The notes under the pieces are model-generated. The model worked only from the letters and a program-made list of their open reading frames with translations. It was not told the origin of the DNA and made no database searches. DNA of 38,423 bases from Streptosporangiaceae bacterium (GTDB taxonomy: Bacteria; Actinomycetota; Actinomycetes; Streptosporangiales; Streptosporangiaceae), in the NCBI GenBank assembly GCA_030041195.1, contig JASHOI010000442.1:1-38423 (forward strand), read 5' to 3'. Shown here in pieces: positions 38,127 to 38,423 of the stretch. Every line of letters starts with the position of its first letter. Within the stretch, counting starts at the first letter, position 1. The translations under genes and the position numbers were made by a program.

Positions 38127-38423
38127 ATGCCTGATGAATCCCGAATACGATACGGCAGCGTGACTGACCCAAGCCAGGCAGCGGAGCCGCTGCCGCAGCG
38201 GGGGGAAGCGCTGCCGCAGCGCGGGGAACCGCTGCCGCAGCGCGGAGAACCGCTGCCGCAGCGCGGGGAACCGCTGCCGAGGCGCGGCGAGCCGCAACAG
38301 CAGTACGGCAGACCGGTGCCCCCCGAGCCCGCCACCAACCCGCTGCCGCGCAGCGGCGACCCGCTGCCCCGGCGCGGGGAACCGCTGCCCCAGCGCGGCG
38401 ACCCGCTCCCCCGACGTGGCGAC
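38127..38423 (+). CDS. 5' end of a gene coding a PLPQRGE-repeat protein (partial)
   Basis: An open frame of 99 codons runs off the right edge. ATG 38127 (MPDESRIRYGSVTDPSQAAE) is the likely start, with weak GAGAA upstream; GTG 38160 is in frame but has no ribosome site. From residue 21 the protein is a tandem seven-residue repeat, PLPQRGE or PLPRRGE, with D for E at some ends. Such a sequence is disordered, rich in proline and charged. Many actinobacterial membrane or cell-envelope proteins have proline-rich N-terminal tails, so a downstream transmembrane or kinase domain is possible but not visible. Confidence 0.7.
   Translation, partial: MPDESRIRYGSVTDPSQAAEPLPQRGEALPQRGEPLPQRGEPLPQRGEPLPRRGEPQQQYGRPVPPEPATNPLPRSGDPLPRRGEPLPQRGDPLPRRGD
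38187..38423 (+). repeat. Tandem 21-base coding repeats
   Basis: Two blocks of 21-base units in one reading frame: five units at 38187-38291 and four at 38340-38423, which reach the window edge. They are separated by 48 bases coding a glutamine- and proline-rich linker. Units differ mostly at third codon positions, and Q/R and E/D alternate at fixed places. The DNA repeats are likely to expand or contract by slippage. Confidence 0.75.

Noticed and set aside
38187..38423. Possible CRISPR array
   Set aside because: The units are 21 bases, contiguous without spacers, and stay in one reading frame; they are protein-coding repeats. No cas gene is present.

Overview
The window is about 38.4 kb of very GC-rich DNA (third codon positions almost all G or C). 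It has GTG and TTG starts, many 4-base stop/start overlaps (ATGA, GTGA), a Tat-exported phosphatase, a leaderless-type promoter and gene families typical of soil actinomycetes: molybdenum hydroxylase, many TetR/GntR/MarR/RpiR/Lrp regulators, WS/DGAT, an Otr(A)-like GTPase and SseA-SufE. I place it in a high-GC Actinobacterium but cannot name the genus. I see no rRNA, tRNA, insertion sequence, phage gene or CRISPR array. No gene-free stretch exceeds 300 bases.

Layout. (1) 1-4528: end of a molybdenum hydroxylase operon (tail of an upstream gene, [2Fe-2S] subunit, molybdopterin subunit, GntR regulator, alpha/beta hydrolase). (2) 4541-12083: a TetR regulator divergent from a catabolic run with a YtcJ-type amidohydrolase, a peptide/nickel-type ABC importer (lipoprotein plus two permeases, no ATPase genes) and an amidase. 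(3) 12080-16535: secreted purple-acid-type phosphatase, VOC protein, SufE and SseA-type sulfurtransferase, and a MarR-GNAT fusion that looks leaderless. (4) 16688-21837: promoter with an internal palindrome, a 22-residue leader ORF, glutamine-synthetase-like ligase, APC permease, FluG-type amidohydrolase and RpiR regulator. (5) 21956-24206: lipase-like hydrolase and WS/DGAT acyltransferase. (6) 24233-26246: tetracycline-resistance-type ribosomal protection GTPase, whose strong ribosome site belongs to an overlapping 37-codon ORF. (7) 26383-29549: DUF1275 membrane protein, DinB-like unknown, Leu/Val-type dehydrogenase and divergent Lrp regulator. (8) 29546-32860: four-gene ABC-2 exporter operon with its own TetR. 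(9) 33019-37018: tightly packed creatininase-like, SDR, M20 and M19 hydrolase operon. (10) 37019-38423: conserved membrane protein, then the 5' end of a gene coding tandem seven-residue PLPQRGE-type repeats.

The common theme is uptake and hydrolysis of amides, peptides and amines: at least six amide- or peptide-bond hydrolases occur with two uptake systems and dedicated one-operon regulators. The most unusual item is region 4. It carries, as separate genes around a permease, the two halves that are fused in eukaryotic FluG/NodGS proteins, apparently opened by translational coupling to a leader peptide. The leader ORF of region 6 and the asymmetric ATPase pair of region 8 are the next best leads. 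All functions are inferred from motifs read by eye; no database search was possible.
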